Source of the DNA: Haliangium sp050303215
Lineage (GTDB): Bacteria; Myxococcota_A; Polyangia; Haliangiales; Haliangiaceae
DNA: 64,000 nucleotides
Assembly: GCF_050303215.1 (NCBI RefSeq)
Contig: NZ_JBNLBH010000052.1
Span: forward strand, 73,727-137,726
Reading direction: 5' to 3'
Within the stretch, counting starts at the first letter, position 1. The number at the start of each line of letters is the position of its first letter. The translations under genes and the position numbers were made by a program. Positions 1 to 8,503 of the stretch are shown here, piece after piece. Under the pieces are notes generated by a model. The model was given only the letters and a program-made list of their open reading frames with translations, made no database searches and had not been told where the DNA came from.

Positions 1-2272
1 CCCCGACATCCCCGAAGACCCCGCGCCGACGCCGGCACGCGCCGGCAGCGGCGCCGAGGCCCTGCCCACGCGTCCGAGCAGTTCGGCCGAACTGCCGACC
101 TCACCGGAGGTACCGTCGCTGCGCGCGCTCACGCCCACCCCGGAGCCGACGATGCAGCGCGACCCCGACGCCGGACCGAGCGCGGGGCCGGACCTCGAAT
201 CTGGCCGCGAATCCGGCCTCGAATCCGACCTCGAGCCCGGCCTCGAATCCGACCTCGAGCCCGACATCCAAATCGAAGTGGGCACCGCGCCTATCTCCGA
301 CCACGACCCCGACCCCGACGATGGCAACGACCTCGGCAGCGACGGCCCTGCCCACTCCTGGCAGTGGCAGCGGCACGGGGGTGAGGCTGACCGCGCCCCC
401 GACGCCGACGCGGCGTCGACCGAGCCCAGCGGGCCGGTCCGGACCGACAAGCCCCACGGCGCGCGCCCGCACACCGGTGCGGACGGGCACGACGGCCCCA
501 GCCACCTGCGCCGCACCGGGCTGGCCCAGGTGGCTGCCGCGGACGAGCACCAGGGCCCCAAGGGCGGGCGCCACCGCGTGCTCGAGGGCGACGACGTGGC
601 GTTTGGCAAAGGTCCGCTGCGGCGACTCGGGGCCGGGACCGGACAAGTGTCCCCAATCGCCGACGGGCACGACGACGGAGCCGCTCCTGCCCGCGACGAC
701 GACGACCACGACGACGACCACGACGACGAGTCCGAGGGCAGCGGCGCCGGGCGTTGGATCGCCCTGGTCGCGCTGGTGCTGATGGCGGCCTCGGCCGCCG
801 TGGTCTACATGCTGGTGTTCCGGCACACCGGCGAGGACTTGCACGGCATCGGCTTCAGCCACGACGCCGGGGCGACGGCCGAGCTCGGCAGCCTCGACGC
901 CGGCGCCGACACCGCGTCCACCGACGAGCTCTTGTCCGAGGTCGACGTCCACCTCCACGCCGACCTGGCCCCGGCCCTGGAGGCGATGGAGCGGCAGCTC
1001 TCGGCCGTGGATCGAGGCGCCGCCGACGCCGCCGTGCTGGTCGCGCGGGCGCGCGTAGGCACGGCCCTGGCCGGGCAGCTCTTCGACCGCGCCGCGCTCG
1101 TGGCCGCCGACGACGACGGCCGGGCCCGCGAGCTCCGCCGCCGCGCCGAGGCCCGCCTGCTCGAAACCCTCACTCTGGCCCAGCGCGCTCTGCAGGCCGA
1201 CCGCGAAGATCCCGGCGCGCTGGCCGTGATGGCCGACGTGCTACGGCTCCAGGGCCGCAGCCGGCGCCAGATCGAGAGCTACCTCGAACAGGCCCTGACC
1301 CGCGCTCCCGACCACCGCGAGGCCCGCCTGGTGCGGGCGCAGTCGCTGACCCCGCAGCGCCGCACCCGCACCGACGCCCGCGAGCTACTCACGGCCCTGG
1401 CCGCCACCGCCGGCGACGACGTCAGGCCGCTGTACCGACTGGCGCTGCTCGATCTGGACGAGGGTCACACCGACGAGGCTGCGCGCAGGTTCCGCCAGGT
1501 GCTCGAACGCCAGCCCACGCACGCCGGTGCCGGCGCCAACCTGGCCCGCATCGAGGGCGGGATCGAGGTCGACACCAGCGATCCCCTGCCGCCCGAGGAG
1601 GACGCCCCCGACCACGGCGACCGCGGCGACCGCGGCGGTCGCGGCGACGACGACGGCACGCGCGGACGCGGGAGTCGACGCGAGACCTCACCCGCCAGCG
1701 GGGACAACACGGCCCCGACCGAGCCCACACCGTCGTCCCCGGAGCCCTCGTACGAGTCGCTGGTGGGCCAGGCCAAGGCCGGCGGGTGCGGCGCCGCGAT
1801 TCCACTGTACGAGCAGGCCCTCGACCTCAACCCCAGCGGCACCGACGCGCTGGTCGGCCTGGGCGACTGCCTGCTCGAGCGCGGCCGGGCCGGCGACGCC
1901 GCGGCCAAGTTCCGGGTCGCGCTCGGGGTTGCGCCCAGGCATCCGGACGCGATGTGGGGCCTGGCCGAGGCCTACCGCCGCCAGGGCAACACCGCCGAGG
2001 CCCTCGACCAATATCGCAAATACCTCGACGAGCATCCCAACGGCCGCCACGCCGGGCGCGCGCGCGCCCGTGTCGAAGCGCTGGCCCCGGCTGAGCCACC
2101 CGATCAGTCACCAACCCAGCCGCCAGCCAGCCCGCCCGGCGACAACGACCCGAGCCCGCCGCCCGCGGATCGAGACCCGGCGCCCGCGCCCACGCCCGAG
2201 CCATCGTCGGCCCCCACCAGCGACCCGCCCGCCACCGGCGCTGCGTCCGGCGCCGACCCCGACCAACCCTGA
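1..2272 (+). CDS. Membrane-anchored TPR protein (5' end outside window)
   Basis: The reading frame is open from the first base, so the true start lies upstream or is an internal ATG such as 152. Numbering from that ATG, about 200 residues of very acidic, Pro/Asp-rich, low-complexity sequence precede one transmembrane segment (about 200-222, IALVALVLMAASAAVVYMLV). Beyond it lie tetratricopeptide-like helices, for example around LERQPTHAGAGANLARI and LDEHPNGRHAGRARARVEAL, then a Pro-rich tail. TPR domains usually scaffold protein complexes. The cytoplasmic acidic tail plus periplasmic TPR layout recurs in myxobacterial envelope and motility proteins. No specific partner can be named. It is convergent with the next gene. 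Confidence 0.75.
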   Translation, partial: PDIPEDPAPTPARAGSGAEALPTRPSSSAELPTSPEVPSLRALTPTPEPTMQRDPDAGPSAGPDLESGRESGLESDLEPGLESDLEPDIQIEVGTAPISDHDPDPDDGNDLGSDGPAHSWQWQRHGGEADRAPDADAASTEPSGPVRTDKPHGARPHTGADGHDGPSHLRRTGLAQVAAADEHQGPKGGRHRVLEGDDVAFGKGPLRRLGAGTGQVSPIADGHDDGAAPARDDDDHDDDHDDESEGSGAGRWIALVALVLMAASAAVVYMLVFRHTGEDLHGIGFSHDAGATAELGSLDAGADTASTDELLSEVDVHLHADLAPALEAMERQLSAVDRGAADAAVLVARARVGTALAGQLFDRAALVAADDDGRARELRRRAEARLLETLTLAQRALQADREDPGALAVMADVLRLQGRSRRQIESYLEQALTRAPDHREARLVRAQSLTPQRRTRTDARELLTALAATAGDDVRPLYRLALLDLDEGHTDEAARRFRQVLERQPTHAGAGANLARIEGGIEVDTSDPLPPEEDAPDHGDRGDRGGRGDDDGTRGRGSRRETSPASGDNTAPTEPTPSSPEPSYESLVGQAKAGGCGAAIPLYEQALDLNPSGTDALVGLGDCLLERGRAGDAAAKFRVALGVAPRHPDAMWGLAEAYRRQGNTAEALDQYRKYLDEHPNGRHAGRARARVEALAPAEPPDQSPTQPPASPPGDNDPSPPPADRDPAPAPTPEPSSAPTSDPPATGAASGADPDQP
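215..262. repeat. 24-bp in-frame tandem duplication
   Basis: Two adjacent copies of a 24-base unit (215-238 and 239-262) encode the repeated peptide GLESDLEP in the acidic N-terminal part of the TPR protein. This is ordinary low-complexity expansion in a disordered region. Confidence 0.7.
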
Positions 2273-2288
2273 GCCGCGACCCCGACCG

Positions 2289-3035
2289 TCAGCGCTGCTG
2301 CAGCCCGCCGTCCACCTGCACGTAGGCCCCGGTGATGAAGCGCGCGGCCTCACCGGCCAGCATCAGCACCGCCCCGGCCACGTCCTCGGGGGTACCGTTG
2401 CGGCGCAGCGGCGTCATCTTGGCCACGGCCCGGTGGTGGCCCTCGGGGATATGCTTGGTGGCGTCGGTGCGGGTGAGCCCCGGTGCGACCACGTTGACGC
2501 GGATGCCGTGGGGCCCGAGTTCGACCGCCAGCGTACGCGCAAACGACTCCAGCGCCGCCTTCGCGGCCGCGTGCGCGCCCAGCCCCGGGGTCGAGTGCCG
2601 GGCTACGCTGCTCGACACCGCGATGATGCAGCCGTGGCCGTGCTCGATCATGGTCGGCACCACGGCCTCGGCGCACCGGAACGCGGCCGCCAGCTCCTGA
2701 GTCAGCTTGCGCGAAAAGTCCTCCCAGCGGTCTTTCACGAACGGGGCCGTGTACAGCCGTATCCCGGCGTTGAGCACCAAGGTATCGATCGGGCCGAGGG
2801 CCTCGGCGACCTCGGCGACCATGCCTGCCACCGCGTCTGCGTCGGTGACGTCGGCCTGCACCGCCACGGCGCTGCCGCCGGCCGCCTCGATGCTCTCGAC
2901 CACCTGGCGCGCGGACTCGCTGCTGCTGTGATAATTGACCGCCACGGCGGCGCCGTGGTTGGCCAAGAGACGTGCCGTGGCCGCGCCGATACCTCGGCTG
3001 GCCCCGGTGACGAGAGCGACGCGGTTGCGCAACAT
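2289..3035 (-). CDS. SDR-family oxidoreductase with catalytic Tyr replaced by His
   Basis: A 248-residue classical short-chain dehydrogenase/reductase. The Rossmann motif TGASRGIG is at 10-17, the NAG motif at 89-91, and the active-site serine region (VSSS) at about 140-143. The usual YxxxK catalytic pair reads HAAAK: residue 155 is His (codon CAC) and Lys159 is kept. The C-terminal part, including FITGAYVQVDGGLQQR, is typical of 3-oxoacyl-ACP reductase (FabG)-like enzymes. The start at 3035 has AGAGGT just upstream. An upstream in-frame extension exists but lacks this support. The loss of Tyr makes normal hydride-transfer chemistry doubtful. The substrate is unknown. It is divergent from the histidine kinase gene, with about 120 bp between them. 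Confidence 0.85.
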   Translation of the reverse strand: MLRNRVALVTGASRGIGAATARLLANHGAAVAVNYHSSSESARQVVESIEAAGGSAVAVQADVTDADAVAGMVAEVAEALGPIDTLVLNAGIRLYTAPFVKDRWEDFSRKLTQELAAAFRCAEAVVPTMIEHGHGCIIAVSSSVARHSTPGLGAHAAAKAALESFARTLAVELGPHGIRVNVVAPGLTRTDATKHIPEGHHRAVAKMTPLRRNGTPEDVAGAVLMLAGEAARFITGAYVQVDGGLQQR

Positions 3036-3157
3036 GAATACCTCTGCGATGGGGCAGGCGTAGACGGCAGAGTATACGCGAAAAGCCAGCCCCTCACGCT
3101 CCGCCACGCTTGGGTCCACATCCACGTCAGTACGCGCGCCCGGAAGGATGTAGACTC

Positions 3158-4765
3158 ATGCCCGGACCCGACACCTCACCGGCACCGAGGCGCGTCTCTC
3201 CGGCGGGCCGGCGCCGGCCCGATCGGAATCTGGCCCGCGATATGGACGACTCGTCGCCACATGCTCCCGCCTCCCAGGCATGGTCCGAGCACAGCTTGGG
3301 GCCGCTGCTCGCCCACCTGGCCGACGGCGTCCTCGTGGTCGCTGACGACGGTCGCGTCCGCTTCGCCAACCCCGCCGCCGCGGCCCTGCTCGGGCGCCCG
3401 GCCCACGACCTGATCGGCGCCCGCTGCCCGCTCCCACTCACCGACGACGGCCCGGTCTCGCTCCCCGACCAGCCCGAGCGCCTGGTGTCCGTGCGCGTGT
3501 CCCACGCCACCCACGCCGGCCAGCAGGTCGCCATCGCGACCCTGCACGAGGTCACCGACCAGCTCCGGGCCGAACGCAGACGCCACCGAGTCATGTTGGC
3601 CGCGCGCCGCGCCGCCATGGTCCAGGTGGCCCGCACCGCGGCGCACGAGATCCGCAACCCCGCCGCCGTCATCCTCGCCAACCTGTCGATGATGGGCAAG
3701 GTCGTCGAAGACCTCGACACCGCCCTGACCGAAGGCGGGCTGAGCCGGCGCAAGCGCACCCAGCTCCGCATCGACGAGGCCCTCACCGACATGCGCGAGA
3801 TGCTGGCCGACAACATCGCCAGCATCGCCCGTATGCGCAGCTTCTTGCAGGAGTTTCGCGACCAGCTCAGAACCCCGCGGCCGCCGGTGGAGTGGATCGA
3901 CCTCAGCGAAGTCGCCGCGGTGGCGTGCGACCTGTGCACGCCCCTGGCCGCGCCCGAGGTCCACATCACCCACGACCTCCCCGCGCTGCCCCGCATCGCC
4001 GGCGACTGGCAGGGCCTGGTGCAGGTGGCGGCCAGCCTGGTGACCAACGCCGTCGAGGCCGCGCTGGCCCATCACCGCGCCTCGGACAGCGCCACCCCGG
4101 GCCGGGTCGAGGTCCGCACCTACGCTGACGACACCCACGTCTTCCTGATGGTGTCCGACACCGGCGCCGGCATCGATCCCGCGGCCGCGAGCGCGCTCTT
4201 CGACCCCCTGTTCGTGCCCTCCGTGGGCGGGAAACCCCTCGGCATGAGCCTCGCCATCGTCGCCGACATCGTGTCCGAACACGGCGGCCAGGTCGAGACC
4301 GAGACCGCTCCCGACGCCGGCAGCCGGTTTCAGATCTCCCTCCCCCGCGACAACGGCCTGACCCCGACCGAACCCACCGAGACCGCGGCCCCGGGCGCGC
4401 TCCGGGGCCGAGTGCTGATCATCGTAGACGACCCCGACATGACCCGCAGCCTGCGTCGGCTGCTGCAGGAGGAGCACGACCTGGTGTGCGCCGACGGCGG
4501 CGCCCAGGCCTTCGACATCGTCATGATCGATCGCGACTTCGACGTGATCTTGTGCGCCCTGAGCATGCGCGAGATGGACGGCGCCGAGGTCTACCGCCGG
4601 GTCCGGGCCCTGTCCGCCGACCTGGCCGCGCGCATGGTGTTCATCGGCGACAGCACCGCCGCCCCCAGCGTCGAGCAGTTCGTGGCCACCGAGCGCCCCA
4701 TGGTGCTCGAGCTCCCGCTCGCGCCCGAGCTCCTGCGCGACCTCATCGCCCGTCGCAGCCGCTGA
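3158..4765 (+). CDS. Hybrid sensor histidine kinase with degenerate receiver
   Basis: A 535-residue soluble kinase. A PAS-like domain lies at about 35-110 (GVLVVADDGRVRFANPAAAA), followed by a dimerisation/phosphoacceptor helix with the H-box AAHEIRNPAAVIL. A HATPase_c domain follows with N-box SLVTNAVEAAL, G1 box SDTGAGID and a G2-like GKPLGMSLAIV. The C-terminal 120 residues are a receiver domain: the acidic pocket survives as VDDPD, but the phosphoacceptor position reads ILCALSM, with Ala for Asp, and the conserved Lys is Leu (LELPLAPELL). The receiver therefore probably cannot be phosphorylated. No transmembrane segment is seen, so the signal is intracellular. The ATG at 3158 follows an AAGGA-like site; an upstream in-frame ATG at 3110 is possible. 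No partner regulator is adjacent. Confidence 0.85.
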   Translation: MPGPDTSPAPRRVSPAGRRRPDRNLARDMDDSSPHAPASQAWSEHSLGPLLAHLADGVLVVADDGRVRFANPAAAALLGRPAHDLIGARCPLPLTDDGPVSLPDQPERLVSVRVSHATHAGQQVAIATLHEVTDQLRAERRRHRVMLAARRAAMVQVARTAAHEIRNPAAVILANLSMMGKVVEDLDTALTEGGLSRRKRTQLRIDEALTDMREMLADNIASIARMRSFLQEFRDQLRTPRPPVEWIDLSEVAAVACDLCTPLAAPEVHITHDLPALPRIAGDWQGLVQVAASLVTNAVEAALAHHRASDSATPGRVEVRTYADDTHVFLMVSDTGAGIDPAAASALFDPLFVPSVGGKPLGMSLAIVADIVSEHGGQVETETAPDAGSRFQISLPRDNGLTPTEPTETAAPGALRGRVLIIVDDPDMTRSLRRLLQEEHDLVCADGGAQAFDIVMIDRDFDVILCALSMREMDGAEVYRRVRALSADLAARMVFIGDSTAAPSVEQFVATERPMVLELPLAPELLRDLIARRSR

Positions 4766-4774
4766 GCGCCCGGG

Positions 4775-5875
4775 TCACAGCGCCGACAGCCGGACCTTCG
4801 CCTTCTCGCGCCGGCCGTCGCGCAGATAGTGCACCGTCACCACGTCCCCGGGCTGGTGTCGGTCCAGGGCGTTGTAGAGCTCGTCGTAGCTGCGCACCTG
4901 CTGGCCCTCGACGCCCACGATCACGTCGCCGAGCAGGATTCGACCCCGGCGCGACTGACGGGTGCCGCGCAGCCCGGCCTGGGCCGCCCCTGTGTCTGGA
5001 TACACCCGGCGGATCAGCACCCCATTCAGGCCCAGGCGCCGAACCACGTCATCGTCGAAGTAGCTCGCCCCCAGGGCCGCGCTCACGGCCCGGCCGGTCT
5101 CGATGATCTGGGGCACGATGCGGCGGATGAAGCGCACCGGGACCGCGAACCCGATGCCCGCGCTCGACCCGGTCTTGGAATAAATCATCGTGTTCATCCC
5201 GATCAGCCGGCCGCGCGAGTCCAGCAGCGGCCCGCCCGAGTTACCCGGATTGATCGACGCGTCGGTCTGGATCATGTCGGGGATGGTCACCCGGCCCACC
5301 CCCACGATGTCGCGTCCCAGGGCCGAGATCACCCCGGTGGTGAGGGTCCGGTCGAGCCCGAACGGACTGCCGATGGCGAGCACCTTCTGGCCCACCCGCA
5401 GGTTGCGGTCGTCGCCCAGCACCACCGGCCGCAGCCGCAGCGGACGGGCCCGACCCGCGGCCGCGGCGTCGATGGCCAGGACCGCGATGTCGCGCTTGGG
5501 CTCGGCCCCCAGCACCCGGGCCGGATAGTCCTGCTCATCGATGACCACCGACACCTGCGAGGCCCCCTCGATGACGTGGTAGTTGGTCACGATGTGACCC
5601 TGGCGGTCCCACACGAAGCCCGAGCCGGTGCCGCGCAGGTACTCGGTGGTGCGCCAGGTGAACAGGTCGCGGTGCACCCCCCGGTTGACCACGAACACCA
5701 CCGAGGGTGCGCTCTTCTCGAACACCTCGATGGTGTTGCGCTCGTCCGGGAGCAGCTCGCCGAGGTCATCGGCGGGCGCGTTCGAGCTGGTCGCGCTCAG
5801 GGCGGCCGCGGCCACGACGGCTGCGACCAGGGCCCGACGCGACGTCCGTGCAGTGACGATTCGTGGCGTACGCAT
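4775..5875 (-). CDS. HtrA/DegP-type periplasmic serine protease
   Basis: A 366-residue S1C protease with one PDZ domain. The N-terminus has a signal peptide (RRALVAAVVAAAALSATSS). The catalytic triad is visible: His in TNYHVIEG, Asp in KRDIAVLAID and Ser in NPGNSGGPLL. The C-terminal PDZ covers roughly 270-366 and contains the ligand-site-like region after LGLNGVLIRRVYPDTGAAQAG. The length and single PDZ resemble DegS-like or HhoB-like members, but the absence of an obvious membrane anchor after signal cleavage suggests a periplasmic quality-control protease. It is divergent from the peptidoglycan hydrolase gene, with about 140 bp between the starts. Confidence 0.9.
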   Translation of the reverse strand: MRTPRIVTARTSRRALVAAVVAAAALSATSSNAPADDLGELLPDERNTIEVFEKSAPSVVFVVNRGVHRDLFTWRTTEYLRGTGSGFVWDRQGHIVTNYHVIEGASQVSVVIDEQDYPARVLGAEPKRDIAVLAIDAAAAGRARPLRLRPVVLGDDRNLRVGQKVLAIGSPFGLDRTLTTGVISALGRDIVGVGRVTIPDMIQTDASINPGNSGGPLLDSRGRLIGMNTMIYSKTGSSAGIGFAVPVRFIRRIVPQIIETGRAVSAALGASYFDDDVVRRLGLNGVLIRRVYPDTGAAQAGLRGTRQSRRGRILLGDVIVGVEGQQVRSYDELYNALDRHQPGDVVTVHYLRDGRREKAKVRLSAL

Positions 5876-6014
5876 ACGCCGAGCTTGTAGCAGAGCGGGC
5901 AGCGCTCGCAAGGGCCCGTCCCCCGCCGGCGCAGGGTCGGCCCGCAAGCGAGGACCAGGGGAGACCCGGGCCCGCGCGAACGTACAACGAATGTTGGCTC
6001 CATCGAGGTCCCGG

Positions 6015-8282
6015 ATGTACCAAGACGACATCGCCAAGAAGGCCCGCTCTCGGGCCCAGACCCAGAACGATCTCCCCGCCAAGAGCGGCGACGCCAAGAG
6101 CGGCCACGCCGGCGCCACCGCCCGCACCGCCAAGCTCCCGCCCCCCGCCGGCGCCGTCCAGCGCAAACCGAGCGACGGCGGCGCGACCGGCGCTGAGCAG
6201 GTGCCCTCGGCCTGGTCCTGGACCACCGACCCGCGCATGGACACCGCCGTGCGCGGCTCGGGCGGACGCGACACCCCGGTCCAGATGGAGGTCGGCACCA
6301 CCGCGCCCGCCGAGGCCGAGGCCCCAGCCCCGGCCCCGGCCGCAGCCGAGAACGACCCCTTCGAGGTCGATCGCGGCCAGCTCACCTTCGACGCCGAGGG
6401 CCAGGAGGGCGGCCGCTTCCACTCCCGCACCGCGCACTGGCCGGGCGGCGCCTCGGGCGTCACCATCGGCCGCGGCTACGACATCGGCCAGCAGTCGCGC
6501 GCGCGCGTGGTCGAGGACCTCACCGGCGTCGGTGTCTCGGCCGGAGACGCCGACCGCTTCGCCGGCGCCGCCGGGCTCTCGGGAGCCGCGGCCCGCACCT
6601 GGCTGGCCGAGAACCGCGACAACCTCACCGAGATCACGCCCGCGCAGCAGGAGGCCCTGTTCGAGGTCGTCTACAGCCGCCTGTCCGGCGACGTCGAGCG
6701 CATCAGCCACAACTACGCCGGCACCATCGCCGGGCGCACCGGTCAGGACCGCGAGTCGCTCGAGATCGACTGGGACACCGTCCACCCCGCCATCCGCGAC
6801 GTCTTGGTAGACCTGCGCTACCGCGGCGACTACACCCCGACCACGCGCCAGCGGGTCCAGGCCCCGGCCATCGCCAACGACCTCCAGGCCCTGTACGAGG
6901 TCATGCGCGACCGCGACTACTGGGTGGGCCAGCGGGGCGTGCCCCGCGACCGCTTCGAGCGCCGGGTGAGCTTCCTCGAAGCCGCCCTCGGCCGCGGCCA
7001 GCAGCCGGCCGAGGGTCAAGGCGAGCAGCCGGCCGCCGGCGGCGAGCAACCGGCCGCCGGTGGCGAACAGCCGACCGCCGGGGGCGAGCAGCCGGCCGCG
7101 GGTGGTGAGCAGCAGGCCGCGCCCGGAGCGACGGCCGGAGCGACAGCCGAGTTCGTGGTCACCGCCGGGAGCCTCAACGTGCGCTCGTCACCGGACACCC
7201 GGTCGACGCGCAACATCGTCGGCGGCTTGTCCAGCGGCGACCGCGTCACCGGCACCCCGGTCGGAAACGGCTGGGTCGAGATCGACTTCCAGGGCGGCCG
7301 CGCCTTCGTGTCCGAGCAGTTCGTGGTCCCCGCGGCCCAGGCCGAGCGCGGCGCCGAGGAAGAAGAGGCCCCCGAGGCCGCGCCCAGCCAGCCCACTGCC
7401 CCGGCCGGCGGCGGCGAAGAGGAGCAGCCCGCCGCGGCCCAGCCGGCCCAGCCGGCACCGCCCCCGAGCGCGGCCCGCGAGGCCTTGATCGTCACCGCCA
7501 GCCTGCTCAACGTGCGCTCGTCCCCGGACGCCGGCGGCAGCGGCAACCAAGTCGGCGCGCTCCGGCGCGGGACCCGCATCGAGGGCACCCGCACCGGCGA
7601 CGGCTGGATTCAATTCGAGTTCGAGGGCGCCACCGCCTTCGTCTCGGCCCAATTCGTGGCTCCGGCCACCCAGGCCGCGCCTGCCCCTGATGAGCAGGCC
7701 CCGGCCCCGAGCGGCGATGTCCGGCGCTCGGGTGCGGAGTGGGTCGGCATCGCCAACGCCAACGGCTGGGTCAACGACACCTCGTTCTCGTCCCTCGACT
7801 CGAGCTGGGGTCCGCGGGCCGAGGCCTTCGTCACCGGCCTGCGCGCGGCCGGCGCCAGCGTGACCGTCAGCGCCGGTCTGCGCCACCCCAAGCGGGCCTT
7901 CCTCATGCACTACGCCTGGGGCGTGGCCCACGGCCAGTACACCCCGGCCCAGGCCAACACCGCCTGCCGCGGCCAGGGCATCAACATCGAGTGGGATCAC
8001 GGCAACGCCGCCGCCAGCCGCACCGCCGCCCAGGCATTGGTGAGCGCGTTCCACCTGGTCCGCCAGGCGTCGATCACGAGCAACCACATCCGCGGCCTCG
8101 CCATCGACATCACCATCTCGAACCTGCCCGGCAGCATCACCATGAACGGCCGCACGTACACCACCCGAGCCGGCGCCAGCGGCACCGCCGCGGCCGAGTC
8201 GGTGGCCCCGATCGGGCGCGACATGGGCGTCATCTGGTTCGGCGCCGGCGACCGCGTGCACTGGTCGCACAACGGTCGCTGA
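6015..8282 (+). CDS. Double-headed peptidoglycan hydrolase: pesticin-like muramidase, two SH3b, M15-type peptidase
   Basis: A 755-residue modular protein. It begins with about 110 disordered residues (MYQDDIAKKARSRAQTQND) and no signal peptide. Residues about 115-322 look like a pesticin/phage-lysozyme-type muramidase, with the motif VTIGRGYDIGQ near 149-159. A run of GEQPAAGG repeats (about 335-370) leads to two SH3b wall-binding domains (about 377-436 and 489-550), each with a LNVRSSPD core. The last 190 residues carry the M15 zinc peptidase signature SNHIRGLAID (His691, Asp698) and a terminal HW (His749). The protein should cut both glycan and peptide in murein. Lack of a Sec signal and the internal AVQRK/PVQME segments suggest export through a contractile injection or other specialised route; that part is inference. 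The ATG at 6015 has GAGGTCC upstream. Confidence 0.85.
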   Translation: MYQDDIAKKARSRAQTQNDLPAKSGDAKSGHAGATARTAKLPPPAGAVQRKPSDGGATGAEQVPSAWSWTTDPRMDTAVRGSGGRDTPVQMEVGTTAPAEAEAPAPAPAAAENDPFEVDRGQLTFDAEGQEGGRFHSRTAHWPGGASGVTIGRGYDIGQQSRARVVEDLTGVGVSAGDADRFAGAAGLSGAAARTWLAENRDNLTEITPAQQEALFEVVYSRLSGDVERISHNYAGTIAGRTGQDRESLEIDWDTVHPAIRDVLVDLRYRGDYTPTTRQRVQAPAIANDLQALYEVMRDRDYWVGQRGVPRDRFERRVSFLEAALGRGQQPAEGQGEQPAAGGEQPAAGGEQPTAGGEQPAAGGEQQAAPGATAGATAEFVVTAGSLNVRSSPDTRSTRNIVGGLSSGDRVTGTPVGNGWVEIDFQGGRAFVSEQFVVPAAQAERGAEEEEAPEAAPSQPTAPAGGGEEEQPAAAQPAQPAPPPSAAREALIVTASLLNVRSSPDAGGSGNQVGALRRGTRIEGTRTGDGWIQFEFEGATAFVSAQFVAPATQAAPAPDEQAPAPSGDVRRSGAEWVGIANANGWVNDTSFSSLDSSWGPRAEAFVTGLRAAGASVTVSAGLRHPKRAFLMHYAWGVAHGQYTPAQANTACRGQGINIEWDHGNAAASRTAAQALVSAFHLVRQASITSNHIRGLAIDITISNLPGSITMNGRTYTTRAGASGTAAAESVAPIGRDMGVIWFGAGDRVHWSHNGR

Positions 8283-8289
8283 GCGCGGC

Positions 8290-8314
8290 CGGGCCCGCTG
8301 TTGCAGCGAGCCCG
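8290..8314 (+). terminator. Hairpin after the hydrolase gene
   Basis: An 11-bp stem with one mismatch and a TTG loop sits 8 bases after the stop codon at 8280-8282. There is no T tract, which is common in very high-GC genomes. It is a possible terminator or 3'-end stabiliser. Confidence 0.4.
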
Positions 8315-8344
8315 CTCGCCCTGCGAACGTGGCCCGCAGCGGCT

Positions 8345-8503
8345 GGTCGGCCCGCGGTCCCGCTCCCGACCGGAGGGGTACAGCAAGCGACCCCGCCTTG
8401 TTGCGTCCAGCTCGCTCGTGGCGCTACGATGGAGACCATCGAGCCCCGAGGAGCATGACCAATGCACGACCCGCGTGACACGGACATCTCATCCACGGCC
8501 GCC
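8345..8503. repeat. Direct repeat copy 1: promoter and gene start of the toxin island
   Basis: About 160 bases are repeated in the same orientation at 12658-12816, including a 47-base block that is identical (8387-8433 and 12701-12747). The repeat covers the upstream region, the promoter, the ribosome binding site and the first codons of the following gene, so an entire expression unit was duplicated. Confidence 0.9.
8401..8430 (+). promoter_or_regulatory. Putative sigma-70-type promoter of the toxin island
   Basis: TTGCGT (8401-8406) and TACGAT (8425-8430) are separated by 18 bases, about 30 bases before the start of the island's first gene. The same bases are preserved without change in the second copy at 12715-12744, which supports function. 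Confidence 0.5.

Noticed and set aside
101..958. Long minus-strand open frame of 285 codons with Val/Gly-rich product
   Set aside because: It is the antisense shadow of the acidic low-complexity region of the TPR protein; the composition is that of reversed Asp/Pro codons and no domain or ribosome site supports it.
8455..8478. ATG at 8455 as start of the first island gene
   Set aside because: That frame ends after seven codons; the ATG at 8462 gives the full protein and matches the duplicated copy in frame.
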